A DNA stretch of 16,380 nucleotides from CAZRZN01 sp964604565 (GCA_964604565.1 CAZRZN010000076.1:1-16380), one strand, 5' to 3'; shown: positions 7,788 through 15,502, counted from the first letter of the stretch. A program made the numbers and translations. The notes: generated from the letters alone by a model not told the origin.

Positions 7788-8758
7788 TGGGCGATAACGA
7801 CGACTCGTCTAAGGCGGCGCAACGCGCGCCCGAGACGAGAGACATGTACGAAGAGGAACAGGAACCCGGGTTCTGGGGACGTCTGTTCGGGCGGTCCTCC
7901 AACGAGCCGGAGGACGAGTATTCGGAGACGCGATACGCGGCCACCACGCCGGAGCGTCCTGCGCATGGCATGATCAACCTGCGCCGGATGCGGGTCGAGG
8001 ACGTCGCCCTGCCGAAGGCCGAGATCATCGCCGTGCCGAACACGATCACCAAGGACGATCTGGTCACCGTATTCCGCGAAAGCGGTCTGACCCGACTGCC
8101 GGTGTTCGAGGGCACGCTCGACACGCCCGTGGGCATGGCCCATCTCAAGGATTTCGCGCTGGGCCACGGGTTCAATGGCACCGGTGGGCGGTTCAACCTC
8201 AAGCGGATGCTGCGGCCCTTGCTCTTCGTGCCGCCCTCCATGCCGATCGGCGTTTTGTTGCAGAAGATGCAGACGGAACGCCGGCACATGGCGCTGGTGA
8301 TCGACGAGTATGGCGGGGTCGACGGACTGGTGACGATCGAGGATCTGATCGAACAGGTCATCGGGCAGATCGAGGACGAACACGACACCGATGAGGACCA
8401 GACCTGGACCCGGGAAAAAAGCGGGTGCTACCTTGCGCAGGCCACGACGCCGGTCACCGATTTCGAGACGGAGCTGGGCCTCCAGCTGACCGATCACGAC
8501 GACATCGATGGCGAAGAGATCGACACGTTGGGCGGGCTTGTCTTCATGCTGGCGGGCCGCGTGCCCGCGCGCGGAGAAGTGGTGCCGCATCCCGCGGGGC
8601 TCGATTTCGAGGTGGTGGACGCCGATCCGCGCCGCATCAAGCGGCTGCGCGTGCGGTTGCCCAATTCGCCCCGGGCGGAGACGGGCGATCATGGGGTCGC
8701 CGCGCGGATGTCCACCTCCGATGCCGTTCCGCCGAAGGCCGATCTGGGCCATGCCTGA
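7787..8758 (+). CDS. corC: CorC/HlyC-type CBS-domain protein
   Basis: A 323-aa cytoplasmic protein with two CBS domains (about residues 68-125 and 135-190, the second containing IDEYGGVDGLVTIEDLIEQ) and a C-terminal CorC/HlyC transporter-associated domain (about 205-290). Named after E. coli YbeX/CorC, linked to magnesium and cobalt efflux and, more recently, to ribosome metabolism. The membrane DUF21 domain of larger relatives is absent, as expected for CorC. ATG 7787 overlaps the ybeY stop by one base, with GGAAC-GGA just upstream. The in-frame TTG at 7784 is less likely. The last 8 bases overlap lnt. The acidic N-terminal tail (residues 1-50) is variable in the family. The molecular function remains uncertain. 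Confidence 0.88.
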   Translation: MGDNDDSSKAAQRAPETRDMYEEEQEPGFWGRLFGRSSNEPEDEYSETRYAATTPERPAHGMINLRRMRVEDVALPKAEIIAVPNTITKDDLVTVFRESGLTRLPVFEGTLDTPVGMAHLKDFALGHGFNGTGGRFNLKRMLRPLLFVPPSMPIGVLLQKMQTERRHMALVIDEYGGVDGLVTIEDLIEQVIGQIEDEHDTDEDQTWTREKSGCYLAQATTPVTDFETELGLQLTDHDDIDGEEIDTLGGLVFMLAGRVPARGEVVPHPAGLDFEVVDADPRRIKRLRVRLPNSPRAETGDHGVAARMSTSDAVPPKADLGHA

Positions 8759-10301
8759 CCGCGCGGCCGCCGCTGGCGGCCCGACGCGATCCGGCCTCAT
8801 CGACCGTATCCGCCTGCCGCTGGCGGTGGCCGCGGGGGTCGTGATGGGGCTCGGTCAGGCGCCCCACGACCTTTGGTTCATTGCCTTTCCGGGCCTTGTC
8901 GCGGCGATCTGGCTGTTTCTGTCCACTTCCGGGCGGCAGGGCGCGGCGGCGCTCACCGGGTGGGCCGTGGGCCTTGGGTATTTCGGGTTTTCCATGAGCT
9001 GGATCGTCGAGCCGTTTCTTGTCGATGCGGCGACGACCGGCTGGATGGCCCCCTTTGGCCTGATCGGCCTTGCGGGAGGCTTGGCGCTGTTTTGGGCGCT
9101 GGCCTTCTGGCTGGCCCCGCTGGTGCGGTTCCCCGCCGTCGCGCTGGCCCTCACATGGACAGCCGCGGAACTGGCCCGAGCCTATGTTCTGACGGGATTC
9201 CCTTGGGGGGCGGTGGCCTATGTCTGGCTGCCGGTGCCGGTCATGCAATGGGCGGCGGTGGTGGGACCACATGGGCTGACGCTGGCCACGCTTGTCGCGG
9301 CGTCGCTGTTTGCGCTGGCCCTGCGGCCCGGGCGCTTTCGGATCGCGGGGGCGGCGGCGGGGCTGACCGCGCTCTTGCTGCTGTTCGGGGGCGGGGCCTT
9401 GCTGACCCCGCCTGCGCAGGATCTGACCGGACGCCCGACGGTCCGTCTGGTGCAGCCCAACGCGGCGCAGCATGAAAAATGGGATCCGCAGAAGATCCCG
9501 ATCTTCATCGACCGCAAGTTGCGCTATACATCGGCCGTCCCGGAACCGGGCACGGCACCGCCGGACCTGATCATATGGCCGGAGACGAGTGTGCCCAGCC
9601 TCCTGCACAACTCCGGTCCGTTCCTCCAGCGGGTGGCGGCGGCGGGCGGCGCCGCGCAGGTCGTTGTCGGCGTGCAGCGCGCGGATGAGGGCGGGTATTA
9701 CAATTCGCTTGCCGCGTTGTCCCCGGATGGGGCTGTGAGTCAGCTCTACGACAAGCACCATCTGGTGCCCTTCGGGGAATACATGCCGGCGGCAGCGCTG
9801 TTCCGGCGGTGGAACATCGCGGGCCTCGCCGCGCGGGCGGAGGGCGGCTATTCGCCCGGGCCGGGGCCGAGGGTGATCGAACTGGGCGCGCTGGGCACGG
9901 CCTTGCCGCTGATCTGCTACGAGGCGGTCTTTGCGCAGGATGTGAACGGCGCGCCGACCCGGCCCGACATGCTGTTGCAGATCACCAATGACGCCTGGTT
10001 CGGGACATGGTCCGGCCCGTTTCAGCATCTGGCGCAGGCGCGCATCCGCGCCATCGAACAGGGTCTGCCGATGTTGCGCGCGGCCAATACCGGCGTGTCG
10101 GCGGTGATCGACGGGGCAGGCCGCGTCGTTGCGGATCTGCCCCTGGGCGAAGCGGGTTATCTTGACGCGCCGCTGCCGCCGCCCCTGCGTGTGACGCCCT
10201 ATAGCCGGACCGGGGATCTGCCGGTGACACTTGCCCTGATTTTCACCATTGCGGGTCTGATGGTTGCCCGGCATCTCAAAAGGCGGGAAGTTTTCGATTG
10301 A
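8751..10301 (+). CDS. lnt: Apolipoprotein N-acyltransferase (Lnt)
   Basis: Inner-membrane enzyme that N-acylates the lipidated Cys of apolipoproteins, the last step of lipoprotein maturation before Lol sorting. The 516-aa protein has an N-terminal block of hydrophobic segments (about residues 22-220) followed by a carbon-nitrogen hydrolase domain (about 230-470) and a final membrane helix near 485-505. The catalytic triad is visible: Glu278 in WPETSVP, Lys335 in YDKHHLVPFGEYMP and Cys389 in LICYEAVF. ATG 8751 overlaps the corC stop (ATGCCTGA), and GAAGG (8735-8739) is a weak site. The stop TGA (10299-10301) lies inside the likely -35 box of metK. The lipoprotein at 3339 is a plausible substrate. 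Confidence 0.95.
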   Translation: MPDRAAAAGGPTRSGLIDRIRLPLAVAAGVVMGLGQAPHDLWFIAFPGLVAAIWLFLSTSGRQGAAALTGWAVGLGYFGFSMSWIVEPFLVDAATTGWMAPFGLIGLAGGLALFWALAFWLAPLVRFPAVALALTWTAAELARAYVLTGFPWGAVAYVWLPVPVMQWAAVVGPHGLTLATLVAASLFALALRPGRFRIAGAAAGLTALLLLFGGGALLTPPAQDLTGRPTVRLVQPNAAQHEKWDPQKIPIFIDRKLRYTSAVPEPGTAPPDLIIWPETSVPSLLHNSGPFLQRVAAAGGAAQVVVGVQRADEGGYYNSLAALSPDGAVSQLYDKHHLVPFGEYMPAAALFRRWNIAGLAARAEGGYSPGPGPRVIELGALGTALPLICYEAVFAQDVNGAPTRPDMLLQITNDAWFGTWSGPFQHLAQARIRAIEQGLPMLRAANTGVSAVIDGAGRVVADLPLGEAGYLDAPLPPPLRVTPYSRTGDLPVTLALIFTIAGLMVARHLKRREVFD

Positions 10302-10326
10302 CCCCACCGAAGGCTGGCACTACGCG
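10298..10326 (+). promoter_or_regulatory. Candidate metK promoter overlapping the lnt stop codon
   Basis: TTGACC (10298-10303) matches the -35 consensus at 5 of 6 positions. After exactly 17 bases, TACGCG (10321-10326) is a weak -10 match. Transcription would begin near 10333, just before the SAM/SAH aptamer, which fits well. The -10 box is poor, so this remains a prediction. Confidence 0.4.
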
Positions 10327-10342
10327 ACCTTGATGCAACACC

Positions 10343-10387
10343 CCGTCACAACGGCTTCCTGGCGTGATGGCGTATATTAATGGAGCA
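10343..10387 (+). ncRNA. SAM/SAH riboswitch upstream of metK
   Basis: The sequence GUCACAACGGCUUCCUGGCGUGA followed shortly by AUGGAGCA matches the core of the SAM/SAH riboswitch class found in Rhodobacterales before metK. The P1 stem pairs CCGUCAC (10343-10349) with GUGAUGG (10364-10370), with one G-U pair. The loop segment UUCC (10356-10359) can pair with GGAG (10382-10385) to form the pseudoknot. GGAG is also the metK Shine-Dalgarno sequence, so ligand binding should block translation when SAM or SAH is abundant. The loop insert between P1 and the pseudoknot strand is longer than in the minimal structural models (about 11 bases, AT-rich). Recognition is from memory of the published consensus. 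Confidence 0.9.
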
Positions 10388-10394
10388 CGACCTC

Positions 10395-11573
10395 ATGTCC
10401 CGACAGAATTATACCTTTACGTCCGAGTCCGTCTCGGAAGGGCACCCCGACAAGGTGTGCGACCGGATTTCGGACGCCATCCTTGACGCCCTGCTGGCGG
10501 AAGATCCCTTGGCGCGTGTGGCGTGCGAAACCTTTGCCACGACGAACCGTGTCGTCATCGGCGGAGAGGTCGGGCTGACCGATCAGGCCAAACTGCACGA
10601 TTACATGGAGCGCATCCCGGATATCACGCGCGCCTGCATCAAGGACATCGGCTACGAGCAGGAGAAGTTTCACCACGCCACCTGCGAGATCACGAACCTG
10701 CTGCATGAACAATCGGCGCATATCGCGCAGGGTGTGACGGGCGAGCAGGGCGACGAGGGCGCGGGCGATCAGGGCATCATGTTCGGTTTCGCCACCAACG
10801 AGACCAAGGAGCTGATGCCGGCGCCGATCCAGTTCAGCCATGCCATCCTGCGCCGCCTTGCGGAGGTGCGCAAATCGGGCGCCGAACCGGCACTGGGTCC
10901 GGACGCCAAGTCGCAGCTTTCGGTGGTCTACCGCGATGGCAAGCCGGTCGGCATCAGTTCGATCGTGCTGTCGACGCAGCATCTTGATCCCGACCTGACG
11001 TCGGAGCAGATCCGCGAAATCGTGACGCCCTACATCTACGAAGCCCTGCCCGAAGGCTGGCTGATGGATGACACGGAATGGCACGTGAACCCGACGGGCA
11101 AGTTCGTCATCGGCGGGCCGGACGGGGACGCGGGACTGACCGGGCGCAAGATTATCGTCGACACCTACGGCGGCGCGGCCCCGCATGGCGGCGGCGCGTT
11201 TTCCGGCAAGGATCCGACCAAGGTCGACCGCTCTGCTGCCTATGTGTCGCGCTACCTTGCCAAGAACGTGGTGGCGGCCGGTCTGGCCGAGAAATGCCTT
11301 GTTCAGCTGTCCTATGCGATCGGCGTGGCAAAGCCCCTGTCGATCTATGTCGACACGTTCGGCACCGGCGATGTCGCGGCGCAGGCAATCGAAAAGGCGA
11401 TCCCCAAGATCATAGACCTGACCCCGCGCGGCATCCGCACCCATCTGGACCTGAACAAGCCGATCTACGAACGCACGGCGGCCTATGGTCACTTTGGCCG
11501 CGCGCCAGAGGCAGATGGCGGCTTTTCATGGGAGCGGACCGATCTGGTCGACGCGCTGAAAGCCGAGGTCTGA
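10395..11573 (+). CDS. metK: S-adenosylmethionine synthetase (MetK)
   Basis: Makes S-adenosylmethionine from methionine and ATP and supplies the methyl and radical-SAM enzymes of the cell, among them MiaB and TrmB encoded here. The 392-aa protein has the catalytic GHPDKVCDRISDAILD segment with His17, the ATP motif GAGDQGIMFG (about 122-131) and the phosphate-binding GGGAFSGKDPTKVDRSAAY region (Lys272). ATG 10395 is preferred over the in-frame ATG at 10380. The latter lies inside the riboswitch pseudoknot strand, and GGAG (10382-10385) is the ribosome binding site for 10395, 9 bases away. Expression is probably controlled at translation by SAM/SAH, and transcription ends at the strong terminator at 11631. 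Confidence 0.97.
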   Translation: MSRQNYTFTSESVSEGHPDKVCDRISDAILDALLAEDPLARVACETFATTNRVVIGGEVGLTDQAKLHDYMERIPDITRACIKDIGYEQEKFHHATCEITNLLHEQSAHIAQGVTGEQGDEGAGDQGIMFGFATNETKELMPAPIQFSHAILRRLAEVRKSGAEPALGPDAKSQLSVVYRDGKPVGISSIVLSTQHLDPDLTSEQIREIVTPYIYEALPEGWLMDDTEWHVNPTGKFVIGGPDGDAGLTGRKIIVDTYGGAAPHGGGAFSGKDPTKVDRSAAYVSRYLAKNVVAAGLAEKCLVQLSYAIGVAKPLSIYVDTFGTGDVAAQAIEKAIPKIIDLTPRGIRTHLDLNKPIYERTAAYGHFGRAPEADGGFSWERTDLVDALKAEV

Positions 11574-11630
11574 CCCGGGACCGTCGCGCGGGCGATGGCT
11601 TGGCGCGGCGGGCTAATGGACATGTCACTG

Positions 11631-11662
11631 AAAGACGCCCTCGCGGGGGCGTCTTTTCTTTT
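11631..11662 (+). terminator. Intrinsic terminator of metK
   Basis: AAAGACGCCC (11631-11640) and GGGCGTCTTT (11647-11656) form a perfect 10-bp stem with a 6-base loop, continuing into TTTTCTTTT. This is the clearest terminator in the window, 57 bases after the metK stop. Confidence 0.92.
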
Positions 11663-11715
11663 GAGGCATCGACGCTATCCTGCTGTCCATACTAATCTGA
11701 AAGGGAGGCGAAACC

Positions 11716-12459
11716 ATGTTCCGTTACGTGTTTGCAGGGGCTGCCCTGATGGCGGCGTCCGCACAGGCCGAGATCGAGTCCGGCTATCACCAATACACCG
11801 TGGGCGACCGCACCTACGAGGGCTATGTCGCCACCAACACCGCGATCACGCCCAAGGGCACCGTGCTGATCGTGCATGATTGGGACGGCATGACCGCCTA
11901 TGAGGAGCGCCGTGCCGAAATGCTGGCGGCGCTGGGCTACACCGCATTTGCCATCGACGTCTACGGCGCGGACGAGAATCCGACGACCGTCGATGAGAAC
12001 CGCGCGCTGTCGGGCGCGCTCTACAGCGACCGGGCGGCCTTTCGCGAGCGGCTGATGGGCTCCATCATGGAGGCGGCGAATATTCCGGGCGCAAGCGATG
12101 CCATGGTCATGATGGGCTACTGCTTTGGCGGGGCCGCCGTGCTGGAAGCCGCGCGGGCGGGTGCCGATCTGGAGGGTTTCGTCAGCTTTCACGGGGGCTT
12201 GGGCACACCCGAGGGACAGGATTACAGCGCCACGACCGCGCCGGTCATGATGTTCCACGGCAGCGCCGATCCTGTGTCCGGCATGGGAGATCTCGCATCG
12301 CTTCTGGACCAGTTGCAGGCCGCGGGCGTCGAACATGGCGCAGAGGTCTTTGGCGGCGCGCGGCACAGCTTTACGGTGCATGGCTCGAGCGACTACGACC
12401 TTGAGGCGGATCAGGGCAGCTGGGAAGGTCTGCTGGGCTTTCTCGACGCGCGCCTGTGA
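11716..12459 (+). CDS. Exported dienelactone hydrolase family protein
   Basis: A 247-aa alpha/beta hydrolase with a signal peptide ending AQA at about residue 19, so probably periplasmic. The dienelactone-hydrolase triad is complete: Cys136 in MGYCFGG (the nucleophile is Cys rather than Ser, as in true dienelactone hydrolases), Asp185 in GSADPV and His217 in ARHSF. The oxyanion-side motif HDWDGM lies near residue 54. The natural substrate cannot be told. Many exported members act on unknown esters or lactones rather than in chloroaromatic degradation. ATG 11716 has GGGAGG (11703-11708) 7 bases upstream. It starts a new transcript after the metK terminator and overlaps the following phosphatase by GTGA. 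Confidence 0.85.
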   Translation: MFRYVFAGAALMAASAQAEIESGYHQYTVGDRTYEGYVATNTAITPKGTVLIVHDWDGMTAYEERRAEMLAALGYTAFAIDVYGADENPTTVDENRALSGALYSDRAAFRERLMGSIMEAANIPGASDAMVMMGYCFGGAAVLEAARAGADLEGFVSFHGGLGTPEGQDYSATTAPVMMFHGSADPVSGMGDLASLLDQLQAAGVEHGAEVFGGARHSFTVHGSSDYDLEADQGSWEGLLGFLDARL

Positions 12460-12998
12460 GACTGCGTCTTTTTCTGATCCTCGGCCTGCTCTGGCCGGGG
12501 ATCGCCATGTCCAACGACTGGGCGGCGCTGGAAACCCCCGGTGCCTTTGCCATCATGCGACACGCTCTGGCGCCGGGCACCGGTGATCCGGCGGGCTTCG
12601 ACGTCGAGGATTGCGCGACCCAGCGGAATCTGGACGGCGCCGGGCGGGCGCAGGCGCGCGCCATCGGCGCGGCCTTTCGCGCGCGGGATGTCCGTTTCGA
12701 CGCGGTGCTGACCAGCGAATGGTGCCGCTGCCGCGACACGGCCGACCTGCTCGAACTGGGGGCGGTGCGGGAAGTTGCGGCCTTCAACTCCTTCTTTGGC
12801 GACTATTCACAGCGCGAGGCGCGCACGGAGGCGGCGCTGAAGCTGTTGAACGGGCGGTCCGATCAACCCTTCATCGTTACCCATCAGGTGAACATCCGGG
12901 CGCTGACCGGCCGCAGCACCCGGTCGGGCGAGGTGCTCGTCGTGCGGCGCGCGGGCGACGCACTGGATGTGCTGGGCAGCATCCTGATCGCGCCCTGA
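12456..12998 (+). CDS. Exported histidine phosphatase family protein
   Basis: A 180-aa protein of the histidine phosphatase (phosphoglycerate mutase-like) superfamily. The N-terminal hydrophobic stretch MRLRLFLILGLLWPGIAMS is a likely signal peptide, so it probably acts in the periplasm. The RHG-type motif appears as MRHA with Arg35 and the phosphorylated His36. A second catalytic His is His143 in VTHQVNI, and conserved Arg and Cys residues lie near SEWCRCRDT. The start is GTG 12456, overlapping the stop of the hydrolase gene (GTGA), so translation is coupled and the two form a bicistron. Substrate unknown. Similar short exported members are usually annotated only at family level. Confidence 0.82.
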   Translation: MRLRLFLILGLLWPGIAMSNDWAALETPGAFAIMRHALAPGTGDPAGFDVEDCATQRNLDGAGRAQARAIGAAFRARDVRFDAVLTSEWCRCRDTADLLELGAVREVAAFNSFFGDYSQREARTEAALKLLNGRSDQPFIVTHQVNIRALTGRSTRSGEVLVVRRAGDALDVLGSILIAP

Positions 12999-13028
12999 AG
13001 CAAGAGACGCTGCCCCTCTTCGGGGTGA

Positions 13029-13047
13029 CGGGCAGGCCCGCTGCCCG
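13029..13047 (+). terminator. Hairpin between the phosphatase gene and trmB
   Basis: CGGGCAG (13029-13035) and CTGCCCG (13041-13047) form a perfect 7-bp stem with a 5-base loop, 31 bases after the phosphatase stop. There is no T-run, so it is a weak terminator candidate. Confidence 0.35.
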
Positions 13048-13109
13048 CGTTGAAGCGGCGACGATCGGCGGCTTGCGCCCATGCGCGGCGGCGGGTAAGC
13101 GCTGCGCGC

Positions 13110-13823
13110 ATGACCACGTCGAACAAACATCCCGGCGCACCTTGGCGCAATTTCTATGGCCGGATCCGCGGCAAGGGCCTGCGGCCCAGCCAGGAAGCCT
13201 ATCTGCAAGAAGATCTGGACCGGCTGTCGCCCGGGCCGGTGGACTGGGAGGTGAACCCGGACCGGACCGCGCTGGATCTTGGCGCGCTGTTCGGCGATGC
13301 GCCGGTCTGGCTGGAGATCGGGTTTGGCGGCGGCGAACACATGGTGCATCAGGCTGCGCGCAACCCGGCGGTGGGCATGATCGGCGCAGAGCCTTTCATG
13401 AATGGGGTCGCGATGCTGCTGGGCAAGATCAGGGCGGCGGGCGTGCGGAACCTGCGGGTCTTTCCGGGCGATGCGCGCAACCTGTTCGACGTCCTGCCGG
13501 ATGGGTCGATCGCCAAGGTCTTTCTGCTGTATCCTGACCCATGGCCCAAGAAAAAGCATCACCGGCGCAGGTTCGTGACGCAGGAACATCTTGTGCCGCT
13601 GGCCCGGGTCATGGCGCCGGGTGCGGAACTGCGCGTGGCAACGGATATTCCCGATTACGTGCGCCAGACCCTGATCGAAGTGCCGAAGGCGGGATTTGTC
13701 TGGACCGCGGAGCGCCCGGCGGACTGGCGGCAGCCATGGGACGACTGGTTGTCGACGCGCTACGAACAAAAGGCGCTGCGGGACGGGCGCGTGCCGCATT
13801 ACCTGACCTTTCAGCGCCTCTGA
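13110..13823 (+). CDS. trmB: tRNA (guanine-N7)-methyltransferase (TrmB)
   Basis: SAM-dependent enzyme that makes m7G46 in the variable loop of tRNAs. The 237-aa protein shows the SAM-binding GFGGGEH motif at residues 71-77, the AEPFMNG acidic strand end and the family signature YPDPWPKKKHHRRR starting at Tyr141, with Asp143 in the catalytic region. ATG 13110 begins MTTSNKHPGAPWRNFYGR, which matches family N-termini. The upstream ribosome binding site is weak (GGCGGG near 13088). The frame remains open upstream to 13050 only by chance. In related genomes metK and trmB are often close; here the exported hydrolase/phosphatase pair lies between them. Repeat copy B follows the stop. Confidence 0.94.
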   Translation: MTTSNKHPGAPWRNFYGRIRGKGLRPSQEAYLQEDLDRLSPGPVDWEVNPDRTALDLGALFGDAPVWLEIGFGGGEHMVHQAARNPAVGMIGAEPFMNGVAMLLGKIRAAGVRNLRVFPGDARNLFDVLPDGSIAKVFLLYPDPWPKKKHHRRRFVTQEHLVPLARVMAPGAELRVATDIPDYVRQTLIEVPKAGFVWTAERPADWRQPWDDWLSTRYEQKALRDGRVPHYLTFQRL

Positions 13824-13898
13824 GCGGGGAACAGGGCGCGGATCGGGTGTGGCACCGGTCCTCCACGCGCCTGTTGCAGCGAGGTTCGAGGCCTTGGA

Positions 13899-13962
13899 GG
13901 GGGCGCTGCCCCCGTCGCGGCGGGGCCGCGACTCCCCCGGGATATTTTTGGCCCGAAGAAGG
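13899..13962 (+). repeat. Rhodobacteraceae-type intergenic repeat, copy B
   Basis: Two adjacent perfect hairpins, GGGGGC-GCT-GCCCCC (13899-13913) and GTCGCGGC-GGG-GCCGCGAC (13914-13932), are followed by the 29-base block at 13934-13962 that matches copy A (7191-7219) in inverted orientation at 27 of 29 positions. The block contains a run of five T (13945-13949) shortly after the stems, so on the + strand the element may also terminate trmB transcription. Confidence 0.75.
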
Positions 13963-14006
13963 CACGGCGGGGTGTCCGGGCGTCACGGCGGACGATACGA
14001 TCGCGA

Positions 14007-14035
14007 TGGACCTCCGTCCGACCCCTTGCTATCAG
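14007..14035 (+). promoter_or_regulatory. Candidate aroA promoter
   Basis: TGGACC (14007-14012), a 17-base spacer and TATCAG (14030-14035) give a plausible sigma-70-type arrangement, 30 bases before the aroA ATG. Both boxes have mismatches, and this is a weak prediction by eye. Confidence 0.3.
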
Positions 14036-14064
14036 ACGGCGGAGTTTTCACAGGAGACGGTCCA

Positions 14065-15420
14065 ATGTCCGCCCATGGCACCCCAATTCCGATGACCGCG
14101 CGGGCGTCCGGCCCCTTGAGGGGGGAGGCGCATGTGCCGGGCGACAAGTCGATCTCGCACCGGTCGCTGATCCTCGGGGCGCTGAGCGTGGGCGAGACCC
14201 GGGTCACCGGTCTGCTGGAGGGGCAGGATGTACTGGATACCGCGCGGGCGATGCAGGCCTTTGGCGCGCAGATCGAGAAGCGGGACGGCACGTGGCATGT
14301 GCATGGCGTCGGGGTCGGCGGGTTTGGCGAGCCGGCGGCGGTGATCGATTGCGGCAATTCCGGCACGGGTGTGCGGCTGATCATGGGGGCCATGGCGACA
14401 TCGCCCGTCACCGCGACTTTCACCGGGGATGCCAGCCTGAACGCGCGGCCGATGGCGCGGGTCACGGATCCACTGGCCCTGTTCGGCGCGCGGTCTCACG
14501 GGCGGTCCGGGGGGCGGCTGCCCATGACGCTGATCGGGGCGGCGGATCCGCTGCCGGTGCGCTACGAGGTGCCGGTCCCGTCCGCGCAGGTCAAGTCGGC
14601 GGTGCTGCTGGCGGGGCTGAACGCCCCCGGCCAGACCGTGGTGATTGAGCGCGAGGCGACACGCGACCATTCGGAGCGCATGCTTGCGGGCTTTGGCGCG
14701 GTGATTTCGACCGAGGTGACGCAGGAGGGCCGGGTGATCACCTTGCAGGGGCGTCCGGAATTGCGCCCGCAGACCATCCTGGTGCCGCGCGATCCATCCT
14801 CGGCGGCGTTTCCGGTTTGTGCGGCGCTGATCGTCGAGGGATCGGATGTGCTGGTGCCGAACATCGGACTTAACCCCACACGCGCGGGCCTGTTCACGAC
14901 CCTGCGCGAGATGGGCGCAGATCTTACCTATGAGAACGAACGCGAGGAGGGCGGCGAGCCGGTGGCCGATCTGCGCGCGCGGTTTTCGCCCGATCTCACC
15001 GGCATTGAAGTGCCGCCGGAACGGGCCGCCAGCATGATCGACGAATATCCGGTGCTGTCGGTTGTTGCGAGCTTTGCAAAGGGGCCGACCTATATGCCCG
15101 GCGTGAAGGAACTGCGCGTCAAGGAAAGCGACCGTATCGAGGCCATGGCCACCGGCCTGCGCGCGGCGGGGGTGCCGGTGGATGAGGGTGAGGACTGGTG
15201 GACGGTCACGGGGCGCGGCCACGGAGTGGTGCCGGGCGGGGTGACTGTCCGGAGCCATCTGGACCACCGGATCGCCATGTCGTTCATGGTGATGGGCCTT
15301 GCGACGCAAGCGCCGATGACGGTGGATGACGGTGGCCCGATCGCCACGTCCTTTCCGATCTTCGAGCGGCTGATGGGCAATCTTGGCGCGTTGATCGGGT
15401 CGGAACCGGTCGAGGCATGA
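14065..15420 (+). CDS. aroA: EPSP synthase, class II (AroA)
   Basis: Sixth step of the shikimate pathway: joins shikimate-3-phosphate and phosphoenolpyruvate to give 5-enolpyruvylshikimate-3-phosphate. The 451-aa protein carries the class II motif set known from the Agrobacterium CP4 enzyme: GDKS (26-29, with Lys28), SAQVK (173-177), RDHSE (200-204) and NPTR (270-273), at positions that match CP4. Residue 100, Ala in CP4, is Gly here (CGNSGTG). The C-terminal LDHRIAMS and IATSFP motifs are intact. ATG 14065 has AGGAGA (14052-14057) 7 bases upstream; the frame upstream of it is non-coding and includes repeat B. cmk follows after 100 bp, a common pairing. Confidence 0.96.
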   Translation: MSAHGTPIPMTARASGPLRGEAHVPGDKSISHRSLILGALSVGETRVTGLLEGQDVLDTARAMQAFGAQIEKRDGTWHVHGVGVGGFGEPAAVIDCGNSGTGVRLIMGAMATSPVTATFTGDASLNARPMARVTDPLALFGARSHGRSGGRLPMTLIGAADPLPVRYEVPVPSAQVKSAVLLAGLNAPGQTVVIEREATRDHSERMLAGFGAVISTEVTQEGRVITLQGRPELRPQTILVPRDPSSAAFPVCAALIVEGSDVLVPNIGLNPTRAGLFTTLREMGADLTYENEREEGGEPVADLRARFSPDLTGIEVPPERAASMIDEYPVLSVVASFAKGPTYMPGVKELRVKESDRIEAMATGLRAAGVPVDEGEDWWTVTGRGHGVVPGGVTVRSHLDHRIAMSFMVMGLATQAPMTVDDGGPIATSFPIFERLMGNLGALIGSEPVEA

Positions 15421-15453
15421 CTTTGGCCAGCGCCTGTCCCGATGCCGTCGAGA

Positions 15454-15502
15454 GGCGCGGGGGCGGGATCCCGCCTTCGGGGCGGTGTGCCCGGCCCGCG
15501 CC
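15454..15502 (+). promoter_or_regulatory. Strong RNA structure between aroA and cmk
   Basis: Outer arms GGCGCGGG (15454-15461) and CCCGCGCC (15495-15502) are perfect 8-bp complements. Inside, CCGCC-TTCGG-GGCGG (15471-15485) forms a second hairpin, which competes with the 14-bp palindrome GGCGGGATCCCGCC (15462-15475). The structure ends 8 bases before the cmk ribosome binding site. It could set relative expression of the two genes or act as a processing site. There is no T-run. Confidence 0.45.

Noticed and set aside
8637..10307. Minus-strand open frame of 556 codons opposite lnt
   Set aside because: Shadow of lnt: low-complexity Arg/Gly/Gln-rich product, no ribosome binding site, while lnt has its full catalytic triad.
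10380..10394. ATG 10380 as the metK start
   Set aside because: It lies in the riboswitch pseudoknot strand and overlaps the GGAG that serves ATG 10395.
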